DNA of 64,000 bases from Lachnospiraceae bacterium (GCA_022510745.1 JAFLSY010000002.1:62001-126000), one strand, 5' to 3'; shown: positions 52,601-61,611, counted from the stretch's first letter. Made by a program: numbers and translations. Notes: generated by a model from the sequence alone, not told the origin.

Positions 52601-53092
52601 ATGATTAAGCAGAAAAAGAAAATAGCCATTGTATCAGGGCTTTTACTCATTGTGCTTTATTTCCTCATTTTTGGATTTTCCGCACAGGACGGGGAAACCT
52701 CCGGAAGTATCAGCTTGAATCTGTCACGTTACGGTGTGACATTTTGGAATAGATTGAACGGAGGGCTGTTAAATGAGCAGATGATCAAGGCTTTAGCCGA
52801 TCATCTTGACCATCCTCTGCGTAAAGCGGCTCATTTTACCGAGTATGCGGTAATGGGCATATTGGTCTGTTGCTTTTTATGTGCTTTTATAAAGTTACTT
52901 AAAAAAATATTTTTTTGTTCCGTGTTTTGGATTTTTGTATCCGCAGCGCTGGATGAACTGCATCAGTATTTTGTACCGGGCAGGTGGGCCAGTGTTGCGG
53001 ATGTATTTTTAGACACCTGTGGTGGCGCGGTGGGAGCGGTTCTGTGCTGTCTGATTTTGTACCGCACCGAAAAGAGAAGAGATCATAGATGA
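52601..53092 (+). CDS. VanZ-like membrane protein
   Basis: 163 residues with about four helices. The VanZ-family pattern is clear: HFTEYAVMGILVC with a conserved acidic residue, ALDELHQYFVPGRWASVADVFLDTCGGAVGAV. VanZ in enterococci lowers teicoplanin susceptibility; stand-alone homologues like this are widespread and uncharacterised, so no resistance role is implied. Translation is probably coupled to the PilZ gene. Confidence 0.9.
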   Translation: MIKQKKKIAIVSGLLLIVLYFLIFGFSAQDGETSGSISLNLSRYGVTFWNRLNGGLLNEQMIKALADHLDHPLRKAAHFTEYAVMGILVCCFLCAFIKLLKKIFFCSVFWIFVSAALDELHQYFVPGRWASVADVFLDTCGGAVGAVLCCLILYRTEKRRDHR

Positions 53093-53113
53093 AGGACGCC
53101 TCACGGCGTCCTT
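53092..53113. terminator. Bidirectional terminator between the VanZ-like gene and tyrA
   Basis: AAGGACGCC-TCAC-GGCGTCCTT, a perfect nine-pair stem overlapping both stop codons, with short T/A-rich flanks (TTATTT). Confidence 0.7.
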
Positions 53114-54203
53114 ATTTGATATCGTAATGCTGTTCTTCTAAAATAGTTCTGGTCTTTAACATAGCCTCTTCATCATAGAATTCCAAACGCATGGAGCCTT
53201 CAGCCGCTTCTCTGTTGTGGGTAATACCGATATTCTTAATGCTGATGCCGTGCTCTGCCAAAAGACTTACAATGGAGGCAAGGGAACCTGGTTTATCTGC
53301 AATATCCAGTGTCAGGTCGTATACCCGTTTGATGGGGCCGCTGGAGGAGTTGACAAAGGAGTCCCGGTAAACTCTGGCGGAATCAAACAACTCATAGAGG
53401 GTATCTGCATCCTTGTTTTCCAGTGCAGCTTTGGTCTGCTGCAGGGCTTCTATATATCGCTGCAGCAGGCAGACAATATTTTCTCCGTTACTTAAACAGA
53501 TTTGCTGCCACATAACAGGTGAAGAGGAAGCAATACGGGTAATATCTTTAAAACCGCCGGCGGCAATCTGTTTCATCGTGCCCTCTAAAGAATCCGAGTC
53601 CCGTACCAGATTTACCAGCGTGGAAGCGATGACATGGGGCAGGTGACTGATCGCTGCAGTGATAAAATCATGTTCTTCGTAAGAAAGTACCAGAGGAATG
53701 GCGCCCATTTTTTGGACCAGATCACGATAGGCAGCCAGCTTCTCTGAATCGGTTTGCTCCGAAGGCGTCAAAATATAATAGGCATTCTGCAATAACAATG
53801 CTTTGGAATTGACATAGCCGAAGCGTTCGCTGCCCGCCATGGGATGTCCGCCGATAAACTGCGATAAAAGGCCCGATTCTTTCACATGCTGATGGATGGC
53901 AGTCTTGACACTGCCTACATCCGTCAGAATACAATCAGGAGAGATCACTTGCTTTACTGCCAAAAGGTTTTCATCATTGCAGGAAACCGGTGCACATAAA
54001 AACAGATAGTCACAGGCGGAAAAGCTTTCGTCTATGGCATCGGTGATGTTATCGGCAACTCCTTCTCTTAAAGCTAAAGCTAAGGAGTCTTTATTGATAT
54101 CATATACTATAATGCGGGTATGGGGCAGGGCTTCTTTTATGGCTTTGGCGATGGAACCGCCGATCAGTCCCAGCCCGATAAAACCGCAGGTTAATTCAGA
54201 CAT
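53112..54203 (-). CDS. tyrA: Prephenate dehydrogenase
   Basis: Oxidative decarboxylation of prephenate in tyrosine synthesis. 363 residues: NAD motif GFIGLGLIGGSIAKA, TDVGSVKTAI, GGHPMAGSERFG, SHLPHVIAS, then an ACT regulatory domain near residues 290-360 (LTLDIADKPGSLASIVSLLAEHGISI in part), implying feedback by an aromatic amino acid. A single-gene unit with its own promoter and a hairpin in its leader. Confidence 0.95.
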   Translation of the reverse strand: MSELTCGFIGLGLIGGSIAKAIKEALPHTRIIVYDINKDSLALALREGVADNITDAIDESFSACDYLFLCAPVSCNDENLLAVKQVISPDCILTDVGSVKTAIHQHVKESGLLSQFIGGHPMAGSERFGYVNSKALLLQNAYYILTPSEQTDSEKLAAYRDLVQKMGAIPLVLSYEEHDFITAAISHLPHVIASTLVNLVRDSDSLEGTMKQIAAGGFKDITRIASSSPVMWQQICLSNGENIVCLLQRYIEALQQTKAALENKDADTLYELFDSARVYRDSFVNSSSGPIKRVYDLTLDIADKPGSLASIVSLLAEHGISIKNIGITHNREAAEGSMRLEFYDEEAMLKTRTILEEQHYDIK

Positions 54204-54216
54204 AATGCACCTCGTA

Positions 54217-54240
54217 CGAAAACAGCCATCCGGCTGTTTT
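54217..54240 (-). promoter_or_regulatory. Leader hairpin before tyrA
   Basis: AAAACAGCC-GGAT-GGCTGTTTT (minus strand) lies between the promoter and the tyrA ribosome site. No T run follows on the tyrA strand, so it is not an obvious terminator in that direction. It may affect translation or mRNA stability. Confidence 0.45.
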
Positions 54241-54262
54241 TATTTGCTTTTTGAATAGATAT

Positions 54263-54291
54263 ATTTTAGCATGATGCTGTTTTTACGTCAA
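54263..54291 (-). promoter_or_regulatory. SigA-type promoter of tyrA
   Basis: Minus strand -35 TTGACG (54286-54291), 17-base spacer, extended -10 TG-C-TAAAAT (-10 at 54263-54268). Confidence 0.8.
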
Positions 54292-54316
54292 TCTTGGATA
54301 AAATGTGTAAATAAAC

Positions 54317-54345
54317 TTGTAATTAGAATAAATATTTAGTAAAAT
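54317..54345 (+). promoter_or_regulatory. SigA-type promoter of the EF-G-like gene
   Basis: -35 TTGTAA (54317-54322), 17-base spacer, -10 TAAAAT (54340-54345), about 75 bases before the start codon. Confidence 0.75.
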
Positions 54346-54421
54346 ATACCCATAGTGTTTTACGAATTTGAAGATAATTTGTAAATAAGCACAAAAATCA
54401 ACAGGAAAGGATGTAATCAGC

Positions 54422-56512
54422 ATGAAAGTTTACACGACCGACAAAATCCGCAACGTTGTTTTATTGGGGCATGGCGGCTCCGGTAAGACCAGTCTGGCTG
54501 AGGCTATGGCTTATTTATCTGGAATCACTTCCCGTATGGGTAAGGTAGAGGACGGCAATACGGTAAGCGACTACAGCAAGGAAGAGCAGAAAAGGCAGTT
54601 TTCCATTTCTACTTCCGTCATTCCGGTGGAATGGGAGGGCTATAAGATCAATATTCTTGATGCCCCCGGTTATTTTGATTTTGTCGGAGAGGTGGAGGAG
54701 GCTGTCAGCGCGGCAGGTGCAGCCATCATCGTAGTAAACGGCAAATCCGGCATAGAAGTAGGAACGGAAAAAGCTTGGGAACTTTGTGAGAAATATAAGC
54801 TGCCCCGCTTTATCTATGTAACCAATATGGACGTGGACAATGCCTCCTTTAGACAGGTAGTAGAGGATATGACCGAGAAATATGGCAAGAAAATAGCGCC
54901 GTTCCATCTGCCCATCCGTGAGAATGAAAAATTTGTGGGATATGTCAACGTAATTTCCGAAACAGGTCACAGATGGCAGGGCAAGGACGTTGTGGACTGT
55001 GAGGTGCCGGAATATAATAAGCCCAACCTTCAGATCTGCAGAGATGCTCTTTTAGAGGCGGTGGCGGAAACCAGCGAGGAAATGATGGAGCGTTATTTCG
55101 GCGGAGAGGTATTCTCCGAGGCGGAAATCCGTGCAGCCCTGCGTACCAATGTTTGTGATGGCAGCATCGTTCCCGTAAGTATGGGATCCAATACACTCTG
55201 CCAGGGGGTTTATACCCTTTTGGACGATATTATCAAATATCTGCCCAGTCCCGAGAACCGTAAGATTGCCGGTATCAATATGAAGACCAATGATATTTAC
55301 AATGCGGACTATGACTTCTCCAAGGCAAAATCGGCTTACATATGGAAGACCATCGTGGATCCGTTTATCGGTAAATACTCTTTGATAAAGGTGAACTCCG
55401 GCGTTTTAAAAACGGACGATTTGATCTACAATGTGGACAGGGATATTGAAGAAAAGATAGGTAAGCTCTACGTGCTGCAGGGCAATAAGCCTATAGAAGT
55501 GCCTGAACTGCATGCAGGAGATATCGGAGCTTTGGCAAAACTGACCGCGGCCAGAACGGGCAACAGCCTTTCCACAAAGGCCATTACCATCAAATACGGT
55601 AAATGGGAGATTTCCAAGCCCTATACTTATATGCGCTATAAACCCAAGAATAAGGGGGATGTGGATAAGATTTCCCAGGCACTGCAGAAGATGTCCCATG
55701 AGGACCAGACCCTGCAGATCGTCAACGATGCGGAGAACAGGCAGACCCTCTTATACGGTATCGGTGAGCAGCATCTGGATATTGTAGCCAGCAGGCTTCT
55801 GAATGAATACAAGGTGGAAATTGAACTGGCAAAGCCTAAGATTGCCTATAAGGAAACCATCAAGAAGACTTCAGATGTGGAATATAAGTACAAGAAGCAG
55901 TCCGGCGGACACGGACAGTACGGTCATGTTAAGATGAGATTTTCTTCTTCGGGAGATTTGGAAACACCGTTTGTCTTTGAACAGGAAGTTGTGGGCGGTG
56001 CGGTTCCCAAGAATTTCTTCCCAGCTGTGGAAAAGGGACTGCAGGACTCCGTTGAGAGAGGACCTATGGCGGCTTATCCGGTAGTGGGTGTGAAAGCGGT
56101 GCTCTATGACGGCTCCTATCATCCGGTGGACTCTTCTGAAATGGCCTTTAAGATGGCAACGATCCAAGCCTTCAAGAAAGGCTTTATGGAAGCAGGGCCG
56201 GTACTCTTAGAGCCCATTGCATCCTTGAAAGTAACGGTACCGGATTCTTATACCGGAGATATCATGGGCGATCTGAACAAGCGCCGCGGCAGAGTGTTGG
56301 GAATGAATCCTTTATCCGGCGGCAAGCAGGTGATCGAAGCGGATATTCCCATGAGCAGCCTATACGGTTACTGTACGGATCTGCGCTCCATGACCGGCGG
56401 ACGGGGTGAATACACCTACGAATTCGCCCGCTATGAACAGGCTCCCTCCGATGTACAGGAGAAAGAAGTAGCGGAAAGAGCTGCAAAGGTAGCGGAAGGG
56501 AATGTGGAGTAA
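54422..56512 (+). CDS. Elongation factor G-like GTPase (EF-G paralogue)
   Basis: 696 residues with the five-domain EF-G layout. G1 is GHGGSGKTS, G3 DAPGYFDF; the G4 motif reads TNMD rather than the usual NKMD, so the guanine-specific lysine is replaced. Domain IV begins near SGGHGQYGHVKM, and domain V contains PMSSLYGYCTDLRSMTGGRGEYTYEF. This matches the second, non-canonical EF-G group seen in Clostridia, whose function is unsettled; it stands alone, away from rpsL-rpsG-tuf, supporting paralogue status. Confidence 0.9.
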   Translation: MKVYTTDKIRNVVLLGHGGSGKTSLAEAMAYLSGITSRMGKVEDGNTVSDYSKEEQKRQFSISTSVIPVEWEGYKINILDAPGYFDFVGEVEEAVSAAGAAIIVVNGKSGIEVGTEKAWELCEKYKLPRFIYVTNMDVDNASFRQVVEDMTEKYGKKIAPFHLPIRENEKFVGYVNVISETGHRWQGKDVVDCEVPEYNKPNLQICRDALLEAVAETSEEMMERYFGGEVFSEAEIRAALRTNVCDGSIVPVSMGSNTLCQGVYTLLDDIIKYLPSPENRKIAGINMKTNDIYNADYDFSKAKSAYIWKTIVDPFIGKYSLIKVNSGVLKTDDLIYNVDRDIEEKIGKLYVLQGNKPIEVPELHAGDIGALAKLTAARTGNSLSTKAITIKYGKWEISKPYTYMRYKPKNKGDVDKISQALQKMSHEDQTLQIVNDAENRQTLLYGIGEQHLDIVASRLLNEYKVEIELAKPKIAYKETIKKTSDVEYKYKKQSGGHGQYGHVKMRFSSSGDLETPFVFEQEVVGGAVPKNFFPAVEKGLQDSVERGPMAAYPVVGVKAVLYDGSYHPVDSSEMAFKMATIQAFKKGFMEAGPVLLEPIASLKVTVPDSYTGDIMGDLNKRRGRVLGMNPLSGGKQVIEADIPMSSLYGYCTDLRSMTGGRGEYTYEFARYEQAPSDVQEKEVAERAAKVAEGNVE

Positions 56513-56535
56513 AAGGCTGAGCCTTATATTCCTGC

Positions 56536-56564
56536 TTGACAGAAAAGCGCAAAACGGATAAAAT
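56536..56564 (+). promoter_or_regulatory. SigA-type promoter of leuS
   Basis: Consensus -35 TTGACA (56536-56541), 17-base spacer, -10 TAAAAT (56559-56564). Transcription would start near 56571. Confidence 0.88.
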
Positions 56565-56621
56565 GTAGGCAGTTTCAGTATAAGGAATTGCAGAGAAGTA
56601 AAAGAGTAATACCACAAATGG

Positions 56622-56657
56622 AAAGCCCTTTCGTCTCTAGAAAACGAAAGGGCTTTT
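56622..56657 (+). terminator. Hairpin terminator in the leuS leader (possible attenuator)
   Basis: AAAGCCCTTTCGT (56622-56634) pairs with ACGAAAGGGCTTT, followed by TTTTGTT. It lies between the leuS promoter and ATG 56679 with no room for another promoter after it, so every leuS transcript must read through it. Confidence 0.85.
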
Positions 56658-56678
56658 GTTATGAGGAGGAAAATCAGA

Positions 56679-59093
56679 ATGGCAGAACCGTATAACCACA
56701 GCGAGGTGGAAGCAAAATGGCAGAAAGTATGGGATGATGAGAAGGCCTTTGCCACCTCTGAGGACTATAGCAAACCCAAGTACTATGCGCTGGTAGAATT
56801 TCCCTACCCTTCAGGACAAGGACTGCATGTAGGGCATCCCCGTCCCTATACCGCATTGGATATTGTGGCAAGAAAGAGGAGGATGCAGGGCTATAATGTG
56901 CTCTATCCCATGGGGTGGGACGCTTTTGGTCTGCCCACGGAAAACTATGCGATCCAGAATCATATTCATCCCAGAATCGTAACCAAGAATAATGTGGAGC
57001 GTTTTAAGGGACAGCTGCATGCATTGGGTTACTCCTTTGACTGGGACAGAGAGATCAACACGACGGACGAGCAGTATTATAAATGGACGCAGTGGATCTT
57101 TTTAAAGCTTTTTAATGCGGGATTGGCTTATAAGAGTGAAATGCCCATCAATTGGTGTACCTCCTGTAAGGTAGGTCTGGCCAATGAAGAAGTTGTAAAC
57201 GGTGTTTGCGAGCGCTGCGGTTCCGAGGTTGTCCGCAAGGTCAAGAGCCAGTGGATGTTGAAGATTACGGAATATGCGGATAAACTGTTGGAAGGCTTGG
57301 ACAGCGTGGACTATGTGGAGCGTGTCAAAGTATCCCAAAAGAACTGGATCGGTAAATCCACCGGTGCGGAAGTGGACTTTATCCTCAAGGATAAAGAAGA
57401 TAAACTGACGGTCTATACGACCAGACCGGATACCCTTTTTGGTGTTACCTATATGGTTATGAGCCCGGAGCATCCTTTTATTGATAAGTATAAGGCAGAT
57501 ATTCAAAACTGGGATGCAGTAGTGGCATACAGAGAGCAGGCGGCACGGAAATCCGATTTTGAACGTACCGAGATTGCGAAGGATAAGACCGGTGTCATGT
57601 TAGACGGTCTGAGAGCAGTAAATCCGGTCAACGGCAAGGAAATTCCGGTATGGATATCCGATTATGTTCTTATGACCTACGGTACCGGCGCTATTATGGC
57701 GGTACCTGCACATGATGAGAGAGACTGGGAGTTTGCAAAGAAGTTTGATATGCCCATTATCGAAGTGGTGGCAGGCAGTCCCGTGGACGTGAATGAAGCA
57801 GTCTATACGGATGTGGCTAACGGCACCTTGGTGAATTCTGAATTCTTAAATGGTCTTTCTGTTGCGGATGCAAAGAAGAAGATTATTGAGTTTTTAACCG
57901 AAAAAGGTATTGGACATGAAAAGACCAATTTCAAATTGAGGGACTGGGTATTCTCCAGGCAGCGTTACTGGGGAGAGCCGATTCCCATTGTGCACTGTGA
58001 AAAATGCGGCTATGTGGCATTGCCGGAAAGCGAGCTGCCGTTAGAGCTTCCCGAAGTAGAAAGTTATATGCCTACCGATAACGGGGAATCCCCTCTGGCG
58101 CATATGACGGATTGGGTGAATACTACTTGTCCGCACTGTGGCGGACCTGCAAAACGGGAGACGGATACCATGCCCCAATGGGCGGGTTCCTCATGGTATT
58201 TCTTAAGATATACCGACCCGAAGAATGAGAAAGAACTGGCAAGTAAAGAGGCACTGAATTATTGGATGCCCGTAGACTGGTACAATGGCGGCATGGAGCA
58301 TACCACACTGCATCTTTTGTATTCCCGTTTCTGGCACAGATTCCTTTATGACCAGAAAGTAGTGCCCTGTCCTGAGCCTTATCAGAAGAGAACCTCCCAC
58401 GGCATGATTTTAGGGTCCAACGGGGAGAAGATGAGTAAATCCAGAGGAAATGTAGTCAATCCCGACGATATTGTCAGGGAGTACGGTGCGGATACTCTGC
58501 GTACTTATGAGATGTTCATCGGTGCATTTGATTTAAGCGCAGCATGGTCAGAGGACGGTGTAAAGGGCTGCCGCAGATTCTTGGAGAGAGTGTGGAAACT
58601 GCAGGATATTTTGGTGGACGGAGAAGAATATTCCTCCGATATGGAAACTAAAATGCATCAGACCATTAAAAAAGTCAGCTCGGATTTTGAGAATCTGAAG
58701 TACAATACGGCTATTGCAGCCATGATGGCTCTGCTCAATGACTTTTATAAGAAAAATGAAGTTACAAAAGGGGAATTTAAGACGCTGCTTACCCTCTTAA
58801 ATCCCGTTGCGCCCCATATTACGGAGCAGCTTTGGGAGACAGTGGGATACAGCGGAAGGATTTATCAGACTACCTGGCCCGAATATGATGAAGCCAAGAC
58901 CGTGGAAGCCAACGTAGAAGTTGCCGTACAGATAAACGGCAAAACCAAGGCTACTATTCTGATTCCCAAGGAGGAAGAAAAGGAGAAAGTATTGGCACTT
59001 GCGAAGGAAGCACTGGGAAGTAAACTTTCCGGTACTGTGGTAAAAGAAATCTATGTACCCGGCAGAATTGTCAATCTGGTAGTGAAAGTGTGA
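56679..59093 (+). CDS. leuS: Leucyl-tRNA synthetase
   Basis: 804 residues, class Ia. HIGH-like motif is HVGHPRPYT near residue 46; KMSKS is in [10 protein letters not shown] near residue 585; the CP1 editing domain carries TTRPDTLFG and a [16 protein letters not shown] stretch; a zinc-finger-like CTSCKVG/CERCG segment and CPHCG follow. ATG 56679 is chosen because GAGGAGG (56663-56669) precedes it; ATG 56661 overlaps that site. The TGA stop is part of a dispersed repeat. Confidence 0.97.
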   Translation: MAEPYNHSEVEAKWQKVWDDEKAFATSEDYSKPKYYALVEFPYPSGQGLHVGHPRPYTALDIVARKRRMQGYNVLYPMGWDAFGLPTENYAIQNHIHPRIVTKNNVERFKGQLHALGYSFDWDREINTTDEQYYKWTQWIFLKLFNAGLAYKSEMPINWCTSCKVGLANEEVVNGVCERCGSEVVRKVKSQWMLKITEYADKLLEGLDSVDYVERVKVSQKNWIGKSTGAEVDFILKDKEDKLTVYTTRPDTLFGVTYMVMSPEHPFIDKYKADIQNWDAVVAYREQAARKSDFERTEIAKDKTGVMLDGLRAVNPVNGKEIPVWISDYVLMTYGTGAIMAVPAHDERDWEFAKKFDMPIIEVVAGSPVDVNEAVYTDVANGTLVNSEFLNGLSVADAKKKIIEFLTEKGIGHEKTNFKLRDWVFSRQRYWGEPIPIVHCEKCGYVALPESELPLELPEVESYMPTDNGESPLAHMTDWVNTTCPHCGGPAKRETDTMPQWAGSSWYFLRYTDPKNEKELASKEALNYWMPVDWYNGGMEHTTLHLLYSRFWHRFLYDQKVVPCPEPYQKRTSHGMILGSNGEKMSKSRGNVVNPDDIVREYGADTLRTYEMFIGAFDLSAAWSEDGVKGCRRFLERVWKLQDILVDGEEYSSDMETKMHQTIKKVSSDFENLKYNTAIAAMMALLNDFYKKNEVTKGEFKTLLTLLNPVAPHITEQLWETVGYSGRIYQTTWPEYDEAKTVEANVEVAVQINGKTKATILIPKEEEKEKVLALAKEALGSKLSGTVVKEIYVPGRIVNLVVKV

Positions 59094-59140
59094 AAAATAG
59101 ATTTTTCACATGGCTTGCTTGCAAGACATTGCAAATATTG
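59088..59140 (+). repeat. Dispersed triple-hairpin repeat, copy 2
   Basis: Starts with GTGTGA, whose TGA is the leuS stop codon, and continues with GTGAAAAATAGATTTTTCAC and ATGGCTTGC-TT-GCAAGACAT hairpins, ending TTGCAAATATTG. It matches copy 1 at 36210-36261 (minus strand) at 49 of 53 columns. Confidence 0.85.
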
Positions 59141-59157
59141 GGCCGCAGGGCTAAAGA

Positions 59158-59195
59158 TAAAAGGCGCCGGTCAGTGAACCGGCGCTTTTTTCATA
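59158..59195. terminator. Bidirectional terminator after leuS
   Basis: AAAGGCGCCGGT and ACCGGCGC pair with a CAGTGA loop; T run on the plus strand and AAAA/TTTT on the other. Serves leuS and the minus-strand gene ending at 59171, which it overlaps. Confidence 0.88.
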
Positions 59196-59446
59196 AGGTT
59201 ATCGATCTGCTGCAGCTCCTCCGGTGTGCTGTATTTTTTGATGGCGTTTATCACTGTGCCAACCTCTGCGGAGGAAAAGGAAATGGCTTCAGCTTTTGCC
59301 TGTTTCATTTTTGCCATCATAAAGGCCATGAGTTCTTTCTGGTTTTTTCCCTGACATCCGGTAACCAGTTCGCTTAAAAATAGCAGTTTATTTTCTTCTA
59401 TATTGCTGAGGGAAGGATCTGACATCCATTCGGGTCTGTTTTCCAT
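59171..59446 (-). CDS. Small uncharacterised protein
   Basis: 91 residues, helical and charged, no membrane segment. The middle (LLFLSELVTGCQGKNQKELMAFMMAKMKQAKAEAISFSS, residues about 20-58) looks like two amphipathic helices, followed by EVGTVINAIKKYSTPEELQQID. No family recognised. ATG at 59444-59446 follows AAGGGGTG; a longer frame to 59533 crosses the upstream gene. Second gene of a two-gene minus-strand unit, 25 bases after the first. Confidence 0.75.
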   Translation of the reverse strand: MENRPEWMSDPSLSNIEENKLLFLSELVTGCQGKNQKELMAFMMAKMKQAKAEAISFSSAEVGTVINAIKKYSTPEELQQIDNLMKKAPVH

Positions 59447-59471
59447 ATTTACACCCCTTATTTTTCTTCCA

Positions 59472-59909
59472 TTATTTTGACAGCATCTGAAACATTTGCA
59501 TAAAATCCTGTGCGCCGCTTTCTCCTTCTCCAAAGGAGAAGCCTTCCGGGAACAACTCCTTCATCATATTGACGGTTTCCATCATTTCCTCGGCATTTTT
59601 GATGGTGGAGAAGAGCCCTATCAGTTGCTCCACCTGTTTTCTTTCTGCATAGGAGCAGTAGGGGAGAATCTCATGGTAGAGCTGTGAGCTATCCGACAAA
59701 AACTCCCTTGGCATACAGCCGAAGGGATGATGTTTGAAGTATGCGGCGGTATATTTAAATTCCAGATACTTGATATAGACGGCAAGCTGCCGCTGCAGGG
59801 ACTCATCCAGATAGGGGAGAAGCAGCTTATATATCTGAATATGGTTGGTTGTAAAGAGTGCGTCGAAGGCACGTATACTGTCTTTTTTTTCAGGCTCATC
59901 CCTGCTCAT
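59472..59909 (-). CDS. Small uncharacterised protein
   Basis: 145 residues, soluble and mainly helical. Notable stretches are FTTNHIQIYKLLLPYLDES, LAVYIKYLEFKYTAAYF and a Met-rich C-terminus (MMETVNMMKELFPEG, DFMQMFQMLSK). No family recognised. GGAGAAAAGG precedes its ATG at 59907-59909. It is translated just ahead of the 91-residue protein; both share hydrophobic-Met helices and may act together. Confidence 0.72.
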   Translation of the reverse strand: MSRDEPEKKDSIRAFDALFTTNHIQIYKLLLPYLDESLQRQLAVYIKYLEFKYTAAYFKHHPFGCMPREFLSDSSQLYHEILPYCSYAERKQVEQLIGLFSTIKNAEEMMETVNMMKELFPEGFSFGEGESGAQDFMQMFQMLSK

Positions 59910-59966
59910 ATACCTTTTCTCCCTATGTGTTCTTCGATTTAATCTTATGAAATTCGGCGATTATGT

Positions 59967-60004
59967 ATGCGTGAAACAGGCTCTCTAAAAGAGCCTGCAC
60001 GCAT
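59967..60004. terminator. Long hairpin behind the Asn/Cys-rich gene
   Basis: ATGCGTG-AAA-CAGGCTC (59967-59983) pairs with GAGCCTG-CACGCAT (59991-60004), 14 pairs with an AAA bulge. The T tract is poor on either strand, so it may act as an mRNA 3' end or as a transcription stop of uncertain efficiency. Confidence 0.5.
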
Positions 60005-60012
60005 CAGAGTCG

Positions 60013-60237
60013 CTAATTGTTGCAGCCGTTGCCGCACAAGCAGGAGATCAACAGAATCCAGATCAGCAGATCACAGCTGTTGTTGCCCCAGCCATCGTTG
60101 TTGTTCAGAAGGCCGATTCCATTGTTGTTGCCGTTGCAGAAAGCAAGCAGCAGGATGATCCAGATCAGATTGTTGCCGAAACCGCTGCGGCCATCATTGC
60201 CGGAGCATCCGCAGTTACTAGCAGTTAAATCGCTCAT
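60013..60237 (-). CDS. Small Asn/Gly/Cys-rich protein with two hydrophobic segments
   Basis: 74 residues. Two hydrophobic stretches (NLIWIILLLAFC at about 24-35 and DLLIWILLISCLC at about 56-68) are separated by Asn/Gly-rich spacers (NGNNNGIGLLNNNDGWGNN) and bounded by cysteines (NCGCSG at the start, CGNGCNN at the end). The layout resembles small Asn/Gly/Cys-rich proteins of spore-formers, but I do not recognise a defined family. ATG at 60235-60237 follows AGAGGTG. It has its own promoter and lies next to the sortase gene, divergently. Confidence 0.72.
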   Translation of the reverse strand: MSDLTASNCGCSGNDGRSGFGNNLIWIILLLAFCNGNNNGIGLLNNNDGWGNNSCDLLIWILLISCLCGNGCNN

Positions 60238-60262
60238 ATTAAGCACCTCTAGGTTTTTTTAT

Positions 60263-60291
60263 GGTTTATCTTATGTGGGTGGGCATGTCAA
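60263..60291 (-). promoter_or_regulatory. SigA-type promoter of the Asn/Cys-rich gene
   Basis: Minus strand -35 TTGACA (60286-60291), 17-base spacer, -10 TAAACC (60263-60268). Confidence 0.65.
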
Positions 60292-60334
60292 TGTTTCCAG
60301 GTTATGCAGAAAAATTTTAAAAAATATTAAGGGC

Positions 60335-60362
60335 TTGCATTAATTTCAAGATGTAGTAAAAT
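60335..60362 (+). promoter_or_regulatory. SigA-type promoter of the sortase gene
   Basis: -35 TTGCAT (60335-60340), 16-base spacer, -10 TAAAAT (60357-60362). Transcription would start near 60369, after the ATG at 60367, which is a reason to reject that ATG as the start. Confidence 0.65.
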
Positions 60363-60411
60363 AGAAATGTATAATAAAATTAGGAACAGTGTGTGTTCGA
60401 GGCTGATGAAT

Positions 60412-61611
60412 ATGGGTACACAGATGGTTTCGGGAAGGCAGTTTCGAAATGCCGCCGATTATGAGGCGGCGCTCAAGGATGCCGAATATATAGATGCACT
60501 CAAAAAAAGATATGATCTGAACACCGCAGAAGGGGTGGCTTCCCTCCTGCAGGATCTGCGCAGCGGAAAATATCGTTTTCGTACTATTTTAGGACAGGAT
60601 TTAAAAGAAGAACTGGAAGAACTGCTGGCCCAGAAAAAGAAAGAAGCTGCTGCAGATATTGGAAAAAAAGGAAAAAGAGGCGGGACCTCAAAGTCCAAAG
60701 CCGGACCCGGAAAGCAGATGACAGCGGATAAACGGCAGAGAGGCAAAAGCGCGGGGAGTGGCAAGAAGCTGGAAGATTATGATGCGGATATGCAGAAATC
60801 CATTTTGCGGGAGTTAAAAAAGCAGGAGCGCATCAGAAGGCTTGTGATTCTGCTCTGTCTCTGTGTGGCAGGCGGCTGTTTTGGCTATCTGGGTATTTAT
60901 TCCTATCAGACCAGTAGACTGGATGCCTATGCGGATGCCCAGAGAAAGCTGGTCGGCACTACAGGTATTGTTGCGGATCAGACACTGGAGACGGTGGTGA
61001 TCCACTATGATAATCAGGAACTTATAGTACCGGATGTTCTTGAGGATTATAAAACTTTATATACTTTAAACAGAAATCTAATCGGATGGGTAAAAATTGA
61101 CGATACATATATAGATTACCCTGTATTGCAGACAACGAACAACGAGTACTACTTAGATCACAATTTTGATCAAGAACAGGATAAGAACGGCAGCATATTT
61201 TTAGATAAGGATGGCAGCATCTTTCCAAGAAGTGACAATCTGATCATTTATGGGCATCATATGCGGAGCGGCCGGATGTTCGGGCAGTTAAATAAGTACA
61301 GCTCGGAGTCCTTTTATAATGATCATAAGTACATACAATTTGATACCATCTATGAAAAGGGTACCTATGAGATCATGTACGTGTTCCGTTCCAAAATATA
61401 TGAAGAAAGTGAAATAGTTTTTAAATACTATCAGTTCATCAACGCGGCATCGGAGATGGAGTTTGACTCCAATATGCGGGAAATGGCAGCGATGTCCCTG
61501 TATGACACCGGCGTGACGGCGCAGTACGGCGATGAACTTTTGACTCTGTCTACCTGCGATTATTACACGGATTACGGCCGTTTTGTAGTAGTGGCAAAAC
61601 GAATCTATTAA
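60412..61611 (+). CDS. srtB: Class B sortase with long cytoplasmic N-terminus
   Basis: About 399 residues. An N-terminal cytoplasmic region of about 140 residues, very Lys/Gly-rich (GKKGKRGGTSKSKAG), precedes a membrane helix (LVILLCLCVAGGCFGYLGIY) and the sortase domain. Counting from ATG 60412 the catalytic residues are H282 or H283 (IIYGHHM), C382 (LSTCDY) and R390 (GRFVVVAKR). ATG 60412 is chosen because GAGG at 60399-60402 is nine bases upstream and the promoter at 60335 would start RNA beyond ATG 60367. It would join surface proteins to peptidoglycan or to each other. The large LRR protein follows 29 bases later. Confidence 0.9.
   Translation: MGTQMVSGRQFRNAADYEAALKDAEYIDALKKRYDLNTAEGVASLLQDLRSGKYRFRTILGQDLKEELEELLAQKKKEAAADIGKKGKRGGTSKSKAGPGKQMTADKRQRGKSAGSGKKLEDYDADMQKSILRELKKQERIRRLVILLCLCVAGGCFGYLGIYSYQTSRLDAYADAQRKLVGTTGIVADQTLETVVIHYDNQELIVPDVLEDYKTLYTLNRNLIGWVKIDDTYIDYPVLQTTNNEYYLDHNFDQEQDKNGSIFLDKDGSIFPRSDNLIIYGHHMRSGRMFGQLNKYSSESFYNDHKYIQFDTIYEKGTYEIMYVFRSKIYEESEIVFKYYQFINAASEMEFDSNMREMAAMSLYDTGVTAQYGDELLTLSTCDYYTDYGRFVVVAKRIY

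Noticed and set aside
52601-53092. Glycopeptide resistance determinant from VanZ similarity
   Set aside because: No vanR, vanS, vanH, vanA or vanX genes are nearby, and stand-alone VanZ-like proteins are common in these bacteria.
56571-56660. T-box leader for leuS
   Set aside because: The leader is too short and lacks the GGTGGNACCGCG bulge and a stem I pattern; only a terminator is present.
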